Shown here: positions 34,172-42,579 of the stretch, piece by piece | Layout: each line of letters starts with the position of its first letter | How positions within the stretch are numbered: position 1 is the first letter of the stretch | From: Sphaerisporangium corydalis | GTDB taxonomy: Bacteria > Actinomycetota > Actinomycetes > Streptosporangiales > Streptosporangiaceae | Reading direction: 5' to 3' | DNA: 64,000 bases | Assembly: GCF_025506355.1 (NCBI RefSeq) | Contig: NZ_JANZYP010000006.1 | Location: forward strand, 124,001-188,000 | Program-made: the position numbers and the translations under genes | The notes under the pieces: model-generated | Databases searched by the model: none | Seen by the model: only the letters and a program-made list of their open reading frames with translations | What the model was told of the DNA's origin: nothing

Positions 34172-34342
34172 CGTTGCCTTCCCTCGCTCGTGTGCCGGAA
34201 CCGCGCGGCCTTAGCTTGACGGGAATTAATAGGCGATGTCCACAACATCGTCGGTAAATTCAGCAATTTCTGATCATGGCAGCTCAAGTCCCGCGGCCAT
34301 CATCCGCCTCCGAGGCCCCGCCGCGACGGCCCGCCGGGTCGC

Positions 34343-35344
34343 TCAGTGCCGGTGCGGCGGCGGGGGCACCGGCCCCTCGCTCCGGTGCGTGGGACCGTGC
34401 GGGTCCGCGCAGTGCGGGTCGGCGCGGCCGATCGTGAGGAGCTCGGGCGTCGCGTGGTCGACCTGCAGGGTGGTGTGGCCGATGCCGTACTCGTCGTGGA
34501 CCAGGCGCTCGGCGGCGACCCGGACCGCGTGGCAGTCGGCGCCCGGCATGACCAGGATGTGCGCGGACAGCGCGGCGTACCCGGAGGTGACCTCCCAGAT
34601 GTGCAGGTCGTGCACCTCCACGACGTGATCGAGCGCGGCGGTCCTCCTGCCGATCTCGGCGGGGTTCATGCCCGCGGGGGCGGCCTCCATGAACACCCGC
34701 CCGGAGTCGCGGACCAGGCCCCAGCCCGCCTTGAGCATCAGCGCGGCGACCACCAGGGCCGCGATCGCGTCGGCCCGGCTCCAGCCGGTCAGCCAGATCA
34801 CCAGCCCGGCGATCGTGGTGGCGACGAAGGCGTAGAGGTCGTTGAGTATGTGCTGGAAGGCGCCCTCGACGTTGAGGCTGGTGCGGTTCGCCCTGCTGAG
34901 CAGCCAGGTCGCGGCCACGTTGACGGCGATGCCGGCCAGTCCGGTGGCGACGACGAAGGCCCCCTCCACGGCGGGCGGCGCGACCAGCCGGTCGATGCCC
35001 GCGTAGATGAAGTAGGCGCTCAGCAGGAGAAGGGTGATGCCGTTGATCTGCGCGGAGATGATCTCGGCGCGCTTGAGGCCGTAGGTGAAGCCGCCCTGCG
35101 GGGGGCGCTGGGCGACGCGCATCGCGACCAGCGCGAAGACGATGGCGATGGCGTCGGTCAGCATGTGGCCCGCGTCGGAGATCAGCGCCAGGGAGCTCGC
35201 CAGGAGGCCGATGACCACCTCGACGGCCATGAAGCCCACGATCAGCGCGAGCGCGCCGGTCAGGTAGCGGCGGTCGGCCTCGGCGGTCACGGCGTGGCCG
35301 TGGCCGTGCCCGTGGCCCCGCTCCTGGACGGTCCGGTCATCCAT
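34343..35344 (-). CDS. Cation diffusion facilitator (zinc/cadmium/cobalt efflux)
   Basis: 333 residues. The His-rich start GHGHGHGH is followed by six transmembrane helices. Metal-site motifs are SDAGHMLTDA in helix 2 and EGAFQHILNDLYAF in helix 5 (the H-x3-D pairs of CDF proteins). A cytoplasmic domain (VVEVHDLHIWEVTSGYAALS) and a His-containing tail (CADPHGPTHRSEG, PPPPHRH) complete it. It works as a proton-coupled exporter of divalent metal, zinc most often. It overlaps the upstream ArsR gene by 8 bases, so regulator and pump form one unit. Confidence 0.94.
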   Translation of the reverse strand: MDDRTVQERGHGHGHGHAVTAEADRRYLTGALALIVGFMAVEVVIGLLASSLALISDAGHMLTDAIAIVFALVAMRVAQRPPQGGFTYGLKRAEIISAQINGITLLLLSAYFIYAGIDRLVAPPAVEGAFVVATGLAGIAVNVAATWLLSRANRTSLNVEGAFQHILNDLYAFVATTIAGLVIWLTGWSRADAIAALVVAALMLKAGWGLVRDSGRVFMEAAPAGMNPAEIGRRTAALDHVVEVHDLHIWEVTSGYAALSAHILVMPGADCHAVRVAAERLVHDEYGIGHTTLQVDHATPELLTIGRADPHCADPHGPTHRSEGPVPPPPHRH

Positions 35345-35741
35345 CGCCGAGTTCTCCCTCTGTGTGTCTGGCGTGCGTGATGGCCAGGTCGAAGAGCATG
35401 CGGACGTGGGAGTCGGCGAGCTGGTAGTAGGCCATCCGCCCGGACCGGCGCACCTTGACCACCCGGCGCATGCGGAGGAGCCTCAGGGCGTGCGAGGTGC
35501 CCGACATGCTCTGGCCGGTCGCCGCGGCGAGATCGCACACGCACATCTCCCCGCCCTCCAGCAGCGCCGCCATCATCCGCAGCCGGCCGGGGTCGGCGAG
35601 CAGGCCGAAGACCTGGGCGAGGTCCTGCACCGTGTCCTCGGAGGGCAGGGTCCGCCGGACCGACGCCACCCGCTCGGCGTCCACGATCGGTACAGAGCAC
35701 GCGTCCGGGTCGATGACCACCACACTTGAACGATCCTTCAT
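35337..35741 (-). CDS. ArsR-family metal-sensing repressor
   Basis: 134 residues from ATG 35739-35741. The winged helix contains DLAQVFGLLADPGRLRMMAA and TGQSMSGTSHALRLLRMRRV. Two metal sites can be read: Cys residues in GGEMCVCDLAAA (the ELCVCDL-type site) and a helix-5 set DSHVRMLFDLAITHARH with the D-x-H...H-x2-H spacing of zinc/nickel sensors. It should repress itself and the overlapping CDF gene, releasing DNA when metal binds. A palindrome covers its own start codon. Confidence 0.93.
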   Translation of the reverse strand: MKDRSSVVVIDPDACSVPIVDAERVASVRRTLPSEDTVQDLAQVFGLLADPGRLRMMAALLEGGEMCVCDLAAATGQSMSGTSHALRLLRMRRVVKVRRSGRMAYYQLADSHVRMLFDLAITHARHTEGELGDG

Positions 35742-35753
35742 ATATTGAAGTGT
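35722..35753. promoter_or_regulatory. Operator-like inverted repeat over the arsR start
   Basis: ACACTTGAA (35722-35730) and TTGAAGTGT (35745-35753) are inverted copies with one mismatch. Nested inside is CTTCATATATTGAAG, a second dyad in an AT-rich setting typical of ArsR operators. The arsR ATG (35739-35741) falls in the middle, so the transcript may be leaderless or have a very short leader. Confidence 0.6.
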
Positions 35754-35872
35754 ACGAACCAGGGTGCCCCGCTGTCGACACCGTGCCGTCCCCGCGGTCG
35801 GCACGGCACGACCCGGACCGGCGCGGGCGCGCGGAACCACGAGCGCTCCGGGACCGCGCGCCCCCCGAGACG

Positions 35873-36454
35873 TCACAGAGGCGTGAAGGCTCCGCTCTCC
35901 GGCCGGTAGTTCGACACGACGCCGGTGTCCACCTCGTAGAACCAGCCGTGCAGGCGCAGCCGCCCGGACGCCAGCCGCCGGGCCACCCGGGGGTAGCGGC
36001 GCAGCTTGTCGAGCTGGGCGACCAGATGGGCGCGCTCCGGCTCCCCGGACCCGGCCGGCGCCTCCCGCCAGCGGTGGGTCTGCAGCAGCCACCACCGCGT
36101 GGTCGGGGCCGAGCGCAGCGTCCACGAGCGGACCCGGCCCTGGACGGCGCCGCAGCGGGTGTGGCCGCACACGATCAGGTCGCACACGCCGAGGACGTTG
36201 ACGGCGTACTCGATCGTCGCGGCCTCGGTGGTGAGCCGGCCGAGGCGGTAGGGCGGGATGACGTTGCCCGCCGTGCGCAGCTCGAACAGCTCCCCGGGAC
36301 GGGCTCCGGTGATCAGCGAGGGGATCACCTGGGCGTCGGAGCAGGTGATGAACATGGCCTGCGGTGAGACGCCCTCGTTGAGGGTGGCCGCCTGTTCTCG
36401 GCCTCCGCTGACCCTTTCGTGGAACGTGCGGGCATGGTCGATCAACGACTGCAT
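35873..36454 (-). CDS. Beta-class carbonic anhydrase
   Basis: 193 residues from ATG 36452-36454 behind AAGGAGT; a longer frame exists but lacks a binding site. Zinc ligands and partner are Cys38-x-Asp40 (MFITCSDAQVIPSL) and His98-x2-Cys101 (VCGHTRCGAVQG). ELFELRTAGNVIPPY is also typical. It interconverts carbon dioxide and bicarbonate in the cytoplasm. It lies between the ArsR gene and a small secreted or membrane protein gene on the same strand, without overlap. Confidence 0.94.
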   Translation of the reverse strand: MQSLIDHARTFHERVSGGREQAATLNEGVSPQAMFITCSDAQVIPSLITGARPGELFELRTAGNVIPPYRLGRLTTEAATIEYAVNVLGVCDLIVCGHTRCGAVQGRVRSWTLRSAPTTRWWLLQTHRWREAPAGSGEPERAHLVAQLDKLRRYPRVARRLASGRLRLHGWFYEVDTGVVSNYRPESGAFTPL

Positions 36455-36550
36455 GGGAGTGGACTCCTTCGTGCTGATGGCGGGCTTGGCGGACCGGCCG
36501 GGCACGAACGCGCGCCCGGCTCCCGCGTGAGGCGCGGGAGGCGGGCGCCA

Positions 36551-36910
36551 TCAGCAGCGGATGACCGGGAGCCGGGGCCCCGCGGGCCGCGTCCATCGCA
36601 CGGGGGACACGCCTGACACCAGCGGCCGCGCCGGGCCGGCCGCCCGCCCGGCGGCACGGGTGCGCTGGGAGGGGTGGCCGTGGCGTGAGGGCGGCGGCGG
36701 GGGCTTGGCCCAGCCGGTGGCGCTGGGCTGTTCTTCCGGCTCCGGGCAGCCGTCGTGGTCGGCCTGCTGGGAAGCCGCCAGCGGCCCCGGACCCGGCGGC
36801 AGGCCGAGGTGGCCGTACGGGACGGCGATGCCATGGAAGAGCAACACGGCGGCGGCCGCGGACACGAAGGCGCGGACGGCCGCCCGCGCCTGGGATCGTC
36901 GCTCCGTCAA
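36551..36910 (-). CDS. Small proline-rich protein with N-terminal hydrophobic segment
   Basis: 119 residues from a TTG with GTGGAG upstream. A charged start is followed by one hydrophobic stretch (AVRAFVSAAAAVLLFHGIAV), which could be a signal peptide or anchor. The rest is Pro/Gly/His-rich (SQQADHDGCPEPEEQPSATG). No family recognised. A perfect 9-bp-arm palindrome 30 bases upstream supports a real, regulated gene. The TTG start and biased composition mean it could still be a spurious frame. Confidence 0.45.
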   Translation of the reverse strand: MTERRSQARAAVRAFVSAAAAVLLFHGIAVPYGHLGLPPGPGPLAASQQADHDGCPEPEEQPSATGWAKPPPPPSRHGHPSQRTRAAGRAAGPARPLVSGVSPVRWTRPAGPRLPVIRC

Positions 36911-36939
36911 CGCATCGCTCCACTACCCGTAGCATGCAG

Positions 36940-36960
36940 TCGACTACTTATAGTAGTCGA
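36940..36960. promoter_or_regulatory. Perfect palindrome, BlaI/CopY-like operator candidate
   Basis: TCGACTACT, three bases (TAT), then AGTAGTCGA form a flawless inverted repeat. On the minus strand it includes TACTATAAG, which could be a -10 element of the small gene starting at 36910. CTACGGGTAG 7-16 bases further on is a second short dyad of the same CTAC/GTAG type. Such dyads are bound by BlaI/MecI/CopY-family repressors, none of which is encoded in the window. Confidence 0.55.
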
Positions 36961-37137
36961 AGGGGTCGTGTTCCGTACATGGACCCTCGGTATAGGCCCT
37001 GGTCACGCGCGCGGGCCGGGAGATCGGCGGCGCGAGGGCCTTTTCGGGGCAGGCCGCCACCTCTGATCACGACACGGGCATCTGCGGGCCATGCCATGTT
37101 GTGCCCCCCGTCACGAGGCGTGCCTAACGTGGCGGGC

Positions 37138-38406
37138 ATGAAGAGAACCATGATCGGGCTGGGCGCCGTCGTGCTGGCGCTGGGCCTGGCCGCGCCGGCC
37201 CTCGCCGACGACGGCCCAGGCACGAGCACCACCGGCACCACCGGCCTCTCCGGAGGCCAGAGCGACAAGGGCGGCCACGGCCACGGCCACGACGGCGGGT
37301 TCGGCCGGGCCACCCTGACCGCGTTCGCCTCCCTGCCCGCCGAGACGTTCGTCCCGGGCAGCGAGCCGTCCGGCGCCCTGCTCGGCACGGCCCCCGTCAA
37401 CGGCATCACCCCGCCCTTCGCCGGCCAGCCCGTGCAGGGCTTCAGCGGCATCGCCCGCCGGCACGACGGCACCTTCGACGTGCTGTCCGACAACGGGTAC
37501 GGCAACAAGGCCAACAGCGGCGACTTCCTGCTCAGGATCCAGCGGATCAAGCCCGACTTCCGGGCCGGCACCGAGAAGGTGGTCGGGGGCGTCGGGCTCG
37601 CCGACCCGGACGGCAAGGTCCCCTTCCCGCTCACCCGGCCCGACCGCAAGCTCACCGGCGCCGACTTCGACGTGGAGTCGATCGTCAGGAACCCCGACGG
37701 GACGTACTGGATCGGCGACGAGTTCGGCCCGTTCCTGCTGCACTTCTCCCCGTCGGGCACGCTCCTCGAAGCGCCGATCGCCCTTCCCGGCGTCCAGGCC
37801 CCGGAGAACCCCGCACTGAACGGGGGGCAGCCGAACCTCGCGAGCAGCAAGGGCTTCGAGGGCATGGCCCGCGCGGTCGACGGCCGCAAGCTCTACCCGC
37901 TCCTCGAAGGAACCGTCGCGGGCGACCCGGCGGGCACCCTGCGGATCAACGAGTTCGACCCGCGACGCGACGCCTACACCGGCCGGCGGTGGACCTACCA
38001 GCTCGAGGCCCCCGGCGACTCGATCGGCGACATGATCGCGGTCGACCGTGACCGCTTCCTGGTCATCGAGCGGGACAACGAGCAGGGCGACGCGGCGAAG
38101 CTGAAGCGCGTCTACCTCATCGACCTGCGCGACCGCGACCGCGACGGCAAGGCCGACAAGACGCTGGTCGCCGACCTCCTCGACCTGGCCAACCCCCGGG
38201 GCGTCGGCGGTTTCGGGACGACCTTCCGCTTCCCGTTCCAGACCATCGAGGACGTCGTCATCCTGGACGACTCGACGCTCGGCCTGCTGAACGACAACAA
38301 CTTCCCGTTCTCCTCCGGCCGCACGCCGGGCAAGGCCGACGACAACGAGTTCATCACCGTACGGCTGTCGCGTTCCCTGGGCGCCGACCCCCGCGCCTAC
38401 CGCTGA
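37138..38406 (+). CDS. Secreted esterase-like/phytase-like beta-propeller protein
   Basis: 422 residues with a clear signal peptide (MKRTMIGLGAVVLALGLAAP ending ALA). A short His/Gly linker is followed by the domain annotated as esterase-like activity of phytase: VQGFSGIARRHDGTFDVLSD, DFDVESIVRNPDGTYWIGDE, SSKGFEGMARAVDGRKLYPL and GDSIGDMIAVDRDRFLVIER. Such proteins are exported and may act on phosphate or phosphodiester substrates; activity is poorly defined. A perfect 15-bp stem-loop follows the stop. Confidence 0.88.
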   Translation: MKRTMIGLGAVVLALGLAAPALADDGPGTSTTGTTGLSGGQSDKGGHGHGHDGGFGRATLTAFASLPAETFVPGSEPSGALLGTAPVNGITPPFAGQPVQGFSGIARRHDGTFDVLSDNGYGNKANSGDFLLRIQRIKPDFRAGTEKVVGGVGLADPDGKVPFPLTRPDRKLTGADFDVESIVRNPDGTYWIGDEFGPFLLHFSPSGTLLEAPIALPGVQAPENPALNGGQPNLASSKGFEGMARAVDGRKLYPLLEGTVAGDPAGTLRINEFDPRRDAYTGRRWTYQLEAPGDSIGDMIAVDRDRFLVIERDNEQGDAAKLKRVYLIDLRDRDRDGKADKTLVADLLDLANPRGVGGFGTTFRFPFQTIEDVVILDDSTLGLLNDNNFPFSSGRTPGKADDNEFITVRLSRSLGADPRAYR

Positions 38407-38418
38407 GGTCCCGGACGG

Positions 38419-38454
38419 GCCGCCCCCGCCGGCGCGCCGGCCGGCGGGGGCGGC
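38419..38454. terminator. Strong 15-bp stem-loop terminator
   Basis: GCCGCCCCCGCCGGC and GCCGGCGGGGGCGGC pair perfectly around a six-base loop. The hairpin lies 12 bases after one stop codon and about 100 bases from the stop of the convergent sialidase-like gene. No U tract. It probably serves both directions. Confidence 0.75.
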
Positions 38455-38557
38455 GTCCAGGCGTCCAGGCTGCCGGCGCGGCGGCCCGGACGGTTTCAGC
38501 GGTCCGGGTGGTCCGGCGGCCCAGGTGGACGGGCGTCGAAGTGGTCGGCCGAGGTGG

Positions 38558-40867
38558 TCAGCCGGTCGCGGAAGGGCTGGGGGCCGTGGCGGTGACCCGG
38601 GTCCACTCGACGCGGCACCCGGCCGAGTTGCCGTGCGCCGTCCCCGTCACCCAGTGCGTGACCTGGGGGTTCTCCCGGCTGTCCTGCACCACCCAGGTCG
38701 CCCCGGTGTCGGCCCCGTCGCGGTGCAGGCGGGCGGCCCCGGCGCTGTCGACGGTGACCTTCCAGGTCGACAGGGCCGGCGCCGTGGCCGAGGAGTAGAC
38801 CTTCTCCCACACCGCCGACCCCTTCCGCATGGTCCACACGCCGCTCTTCTGGACCGCGAGCATCAGCCGCGCGTGCCCGTTGGCGACCTTGGCGCCCAGG
38901 CTCACCCCCGCGCCCGTCGCGGGGTCCAGCGCGCTGTCGTCGTCCACCCGGCCCCGGAACTCCAGCGTGAAGTCACAGCCCTTGGTGACGTCCAGCCCGA
39001 TGGACGCGCTCGACGCCCGCGCGCCGGTGCTGCGGAGTCGCAGGGCGCCGCCCGCCACCTCGGCCGTGCCTCCCGCGCCATCGAGCGTCCAGTCGCCGAA
39101 CGCGTCCCAGGTGCTGCTCGCGACGTCGTCGACCACCTCGACCAGGTCCACCAGCGCCTCGGCGGGCGCGGCGGCGGTGCCCGAGCACCACACGGAGACC
39201 TGAGGCGCCTCACCGGAGGCGGCGACGACCCAGCGCGCCCCGGTCTCGGCCTCGTCCTGGTAGAGGGCGGCGTTCCCCCGGGCGTCGACGACGACCCGCC
39301 ACGTGTGCGGGCCCGGGCCCGCGTCCGTCTCGTGTACGCGGCTCCACCCCGGGACGCCCTGGACGAACGAGTACACGCCGTCGGGGCGCGGGGTGAGCAT
39401 CAGCCGCATGGACCCGGTGGCGACCTTCAGCGCCGGCCCGGCGCCCGCCCCGGTGACCGGGTCCAGCGGGCCCGAGGAGATCACCTCCGCCCTGAGCGTC
39501 GCCGCGAACCCGGCCGAGGGCCCGTACCGCTGGGTGACGCCGGTGAAGCCCGCCGGGACGTCGTTGCGCAGGTGGAGGCGGCCGGAGGCGACCTCGGCGG
39601 TGCCGCCGCCGGACGTCACCGTCCACCCGGACAGGTCCTCCCACCCGGGGCCGACCCCGGTGAACGCCCGCGACACGTCGAGCCGCGCCACCTTGATGGC
39701 CGTCTGGTTGTGCTCCCAGGTGACGAAGAAGCGGCCAGGCTCGTACTCGTCCGCGCTCGCGTACACGTCCCAGCCCCGGGCCGCGCCCGTGGTCAGCCGG
39801 GCGCCGTCGGCGAACAGGCGGCCGGGGCCCCACGGCGCGTGCGGCCGCTTGACCTTGTAGCACAGGACCTCGCGGTACTGGTCGGGCTTGCTCTCGGCGG
39901 TCCCGGTGAACGGGCCGGCGAGGGTGTTGTAGATGGTCAGGTACTGGGCGTTGGCGTCCCTGACGAACAGTCCCTTGACGTAGTAGTTCGGGATGTCGGG
40001 GTCCAGGGCCATCGGTGACCAGGTCAGGCCGCCGTCGGTGCTGGTGGCGGTCGCGGCGTGGGCGGCGTGCGCGCGGTAGTGGGCGTCCCGTGCGGCGGGC
40101 GTGGTGCCGCCCCGCAGGTCCAGGGCGCGCGTCACCATCAGCAGCGTGCCCGGCCGGTCGTGCGAGACGACGACCTGCGGCTCCTCTATGCCGACCCCGG
40201 GCGGGTTCGCGGCCAGGGCCCCCGGCGTCCAGGTCACCAGGTCGGCCGACCGGAGCACGCCCGCCCGCGTCGTCCCCCCTGCCGCCTGCCAGAAGGGGAT
40301 CAGCCAGGTGCCCTCGTACCGCAGCGGCCTGCCCGCCAGGACCACTCCCCGGCTGTTGGCGGGCACCTGGACGGTGATCGGGAAGTCGGCCCACGTCCGC
40401 CCGCCGTCGGTGCTCCTGCGGGCCACCATCGCCACCGGGAAGCCGTCCACGTCGCCCTGCGCGTCCCGGTCCTGCGCGATCGTGATCCGCCCGAGGAACG
40501 CGTACAGGGTGCCGCGGTCGTTCAGGAAGATCACGTAGTGCCAGCGGAAGGCCGGGGTCGCCGCGGCCAGGGTGCCCGTCGCCCAGGTGGCGCCCCCGTC
40601 GCCCGAGCGGGCGTACAGGATCGAGCCCTGGTCGGTCGGCGTCCGGTCCCGGGCGTCGGCGGCCCCCGCGCGCCAGCCGACCACCAGGCGGCCGGCGCCG
40701 AGCGCGACGATGTCGGGCACCCGGTTCCCCTCGTGCGCCAGCTCGCCACGGCCGTCGGCCGCGACGGCCCGGTAGACCGTGACCGGCTCACCGACCGCCG
40801 TCCCCACGACATCCACATCCGGCCAGGAACGCCCGGCACCACGACCGGACGACGCGCTCGAACTCAT
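38558..40867 (-). CDS. Sialidase-fold protein with two C-terminal LamG-like domains
   Basis: 769 residues from ATG 40865-40867 (GGTGGGGG upstream). Residues about 45-430 form a six-bladed sialidase-type propeller with an Arg motif (EGNRVPDIVAL near 47) and three Asp boxes (SGDGGATW, STDGGRTW, STDGGLTW). Two homologous beta-sandwich repeats follow (about 440-600 and 610-769), each with the pattern DPVTGAGAGPALKV / DPATGAGVSLGAKV and a CxG or CR segment. Exo-sialidase or another glycan hydrolase is expected, but the nucleophile was not identified. No signal peptide is visible, which is odd for this class. Confidence 0.82.
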   Translation of the reverse strand: MSSSASSGRGAGRSWPDVDVVGTAVGEPVTVYRAVAADGRGELAHEGNRVPDIVALGAGRLVVGWRAGAADARDRTPTDQGSILYARSGDGGATWATGTLAAATPAFRWHYVIFLNDRGTLYAFLGRITIAQDRDAQGDVDGFPVAMVARRSTDGGRTWADFPITVQVPANSRGVVLAGRPLRYEGTWLIPFWQAAGGTTRAGVLRSADLVTWTPGALAANPPGVGIEEPQVVVSHDRPGTLLMVTRALDLRGGTTPAARDAHYRAHAAHAATATSTDGGLTWSPMALDPDIPNYYVKGLFVRDANAQYLTIYNTLAGPFTGTAESKPDQYREVLCYKVKRPHAPWGPGRLFADGARLTTGAARGWDVYASADEYEPGRFFVTWEHNQTAIKVARLDVSRAFTGVGPGWEDLSGWTVTSGGGTAEVASGRLHLRNDVPAGFTGVTQRYGPSAGFAATLRAEVISSGPLDPVTGAGAGPALKVATGSMRLMLTPRPDGVYSFVQGVPGWSRVHETDAGPGPHTWRVVVDARGNAALYQDEAETGARWVVAASGEAPQVSVWCSGTAAAPAEALVDLVEVVDDVASSTWDAFGDWTLDGAGGTAEVAGGALRLRSTGARASSASIGLDVTKGCDFTLEFRGRVDDDSALDPATGAGVSLGAKVANGHARLMLAVQKSGVWTMRKGSAVWEKVYSSATAPALSTWKVTVDSAGAARLHRDGADTGATWVVQDSRENPQVTHWVTGTAHGNSAGCRVEWTRVTATAPSPSATG

Positions 40868-41120
40868 GACCCCCACCGAACACGACCCCCACCCCCAAGA
40901 CCCCCGATTCCACCCCCCTTTCACCCGCCGTTCACACTTACGCCCGACCCCCGCCCACCCTCTCCTCGGTGCGGGCCGATGAAAGGGAGGGTGTTTTACA
41001 TTTGTGCTATTCGCGGCTGAAATGGGGAAATGCATGGCGCAATGGGTAGGCGGCACCCCATTTCGGCTTTCCTATCGCCGGAATGGGGTGCCGCCCTGGT
41101 CGTATCCCTCGGGTGGGGCG

Positions 41121-42191
41121 TTATGGGCTCGTGCAGGTTGGTGACGGGGTGCCGGCGGTGCCTGAGGCGACGTAGCCGAATGTGGTCGTGCCGCTGCCGG
41201 CGAGACTGCCGTTGTAGTTGGCGTTCTTGACCGTGAAGGACGATCCGCTCACCGTGTAGGTGCCGTTCCACAGGCTGTTGATGGTGGTGCCGCTCGGCAG
41301 GGTCCAGTTGACCGTCCAGCCGCTGATCGCGGCGGTGCCGTTGTTCTTCACGGTCACCTCGGCCTGGTAGCCGCCCGACCAGACGCTGGTGGTCTTGAAG
41401 GTGGCCGAGCACGCGCCGGGGGTGCCGTTGCCGCCGGTCGGGGTCGGGGTCGGGGTGGGCGTCGGGGTGGGGCCGCTGCCCGGGCCGACGCCGGTGACCT
41501 GGCCGTTGCCGCCGTCGAAGACGACGTCCGAGCAGCCGTAGAAGGTCTCCTGGCTGTCGGAGCGCTGCCACACCGAGTAGATGATGTGCCGCCCGCTCTT
41601 GCCGGAGGGCAGCGTGGCGTTCCAGTAGTAGTAGGAGTCGGCGTTACCGGGCGAGCCGACGCTCGGCGGGTCGGGCGCGGTGTAGAACGGGGTGCTCTCC
41701 AGGTCGCTCCAGGCCAGCGAGCGGGTCGGGCTCCAGCTGTCCTTGGTGATGTAGGTGCGGAACGAGCCGGGGTGGGCGGCCCACTTGTTGTACTTGAACT
41801 GGATGTTGCCGCCGGAGGTCAGGTGGGTCACCGGCCAGTCGTTGCGGGCGAGGTCATAGCCGTTGAAGTCGTACACCACCGCCCCGCCGCTGCACAGCTT
41901 GCCGTCCGGGATGAAGCCGCTCATGCGGCCCGCGCCGTCCGAACGCAGCACCGCGAACCAGTTGTACAGCGAGTTCGGGCCGCTCTGCGCCACCGCCGCC
42001 GCGCACGCCGGGTTGTTGGGCTGGATGTTCCCCGAGGTGGAAAGGCCGTCCTTCCAGCAGAGGTACGTACGGCTGCCGGGGGTCATCATCGCGCCGTGCG
42101 CCGATGCCTGGCCCGGCAACAGCGCGACCAGGAGGAGGGTCGCGATGGCGGTCGCAAGGCCGGTGAGCGTGATCTTTCGTCGCTTTCGCAT
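41121..42191 (-). CDS. AA10 lytic polysaccharide monooxygenase with CBM2
   Basis: 356 residues from ATG 42189-42191 (AAAGGTG upstream). Signal peptide residues 1-31, cleaved before His32 (ASA|HGAMMTPGSR), which becomes the N-terminal histidine of the copper brace; the second histidine is in NKWAAHPGSFRTY. The catalytic domain closely resembles cellulose-active Streptomyces AA10 enzymes as I recall them (GSRTYLCWKDG, YNWFAVLRSDGAGRMSGF, SCSDVVFDGGNG-like region). A TPTPTPTP linker leads to a family 2 carbohydrate-binding module (CSATFKTTSVWSGGYQAEVT, WTVNWTLPSG, NYNGSLAGSGTTTFGY). It should oxidatively cleave crystalline cellulose outside the cell. Confidence 0.95.
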   Translation of the reverse strand: MRKRRKITLTGLATAIATLLLVALLPGQASAHGAMMTPGSRTYLCWKDGLSTSGNIQPNNPACAAAVAQSGPNSLYNWFAVLRSDGAGRMSGFIPDGKLCSGGAVVYDFNGYDLARNDWPVTHLTSGGNIQFKYNKWAAHPGSFRTYITKDSWSPTRSLAWSDLESTPFYTAPDPPSVGSPGNADSYYYWNATLPSGKSGRHIIYSVWQRSDSQETFYGCSDVVFDGGNGQVTGVGPGSGPTPTPTPTPTPTGGNGTPGACSATFKTTSVWSGGYQAEVTVKNNGTAAISGWTVNWTLPSGTTINSLWNGTYTVSGSSFTVKNANYNGSLAGSGTTTFGYVASGTAGTPSPTCTSP

Positions 42192-42579
42192 GGAACACCT
42201 TTCGAGGGTCACGACATAGGCCCCCGGCGCGCGCCGAGAACGTCCACGGCGGCGGCGGGCCCGGCACGGTCGAGCACGGCACGGGCATCGCGCACGTCAA
42301 GGAGTCGCTGGGGACCTGGTGAGAAGACCGGTCGTCGCCGGTGGGCGGACAGCCGCCGGCCGGCGACCGGGGATGCGAAAGCGCTCACGCGGTACGAACT
42401 CTAGGTCGCCGTACCCCGGGTGGGAATCGGCCCTTCGCCGGGGGAACGGGCCCCGCCGGCCTGTGGAGCCTTCGTCGCAGCTCACCCCCATGATCGGCGC
42501 CAGGCCGCCCGGGGCGCCGGATGAAACGGCGTGAAACTACCGCTTCGACGCCCCGCCGGGAATCGGCCAGGATGGGGGA
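42192..42579. other. Intergenic region upstream of the LPMO gene
   Basis: 388 bases between the divergently transcribed LPMO and kinase-like genes. No gene is supported. It contains a LacI-type palindrome at 42375-42390 and must hold the LPMO promoter. Confidence 0.5.
42375..42390. promoter_or_regulatory. LacI-family operator candidate upstream of the LPMO gene
   Basis: GCGAAAGCGCTCACGC has dyad symmetry GCG-N2-AGCGCT-N2-CGC with the central AGCGCT common to LacI-family operators of sugar and cellulose genes in actinomycetes (for example CebR-type sites). It lies about 185 bases upstream of the LPMO start, which is far but possible. Confidence 0.45.

Noticed and set aside
38525-40018. 497-codon plus-strand frame opposite the sialidase-like gene
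   Set aside because: No domain; the minus strand shows three Asp boxes and duplicated C-terminal domains.
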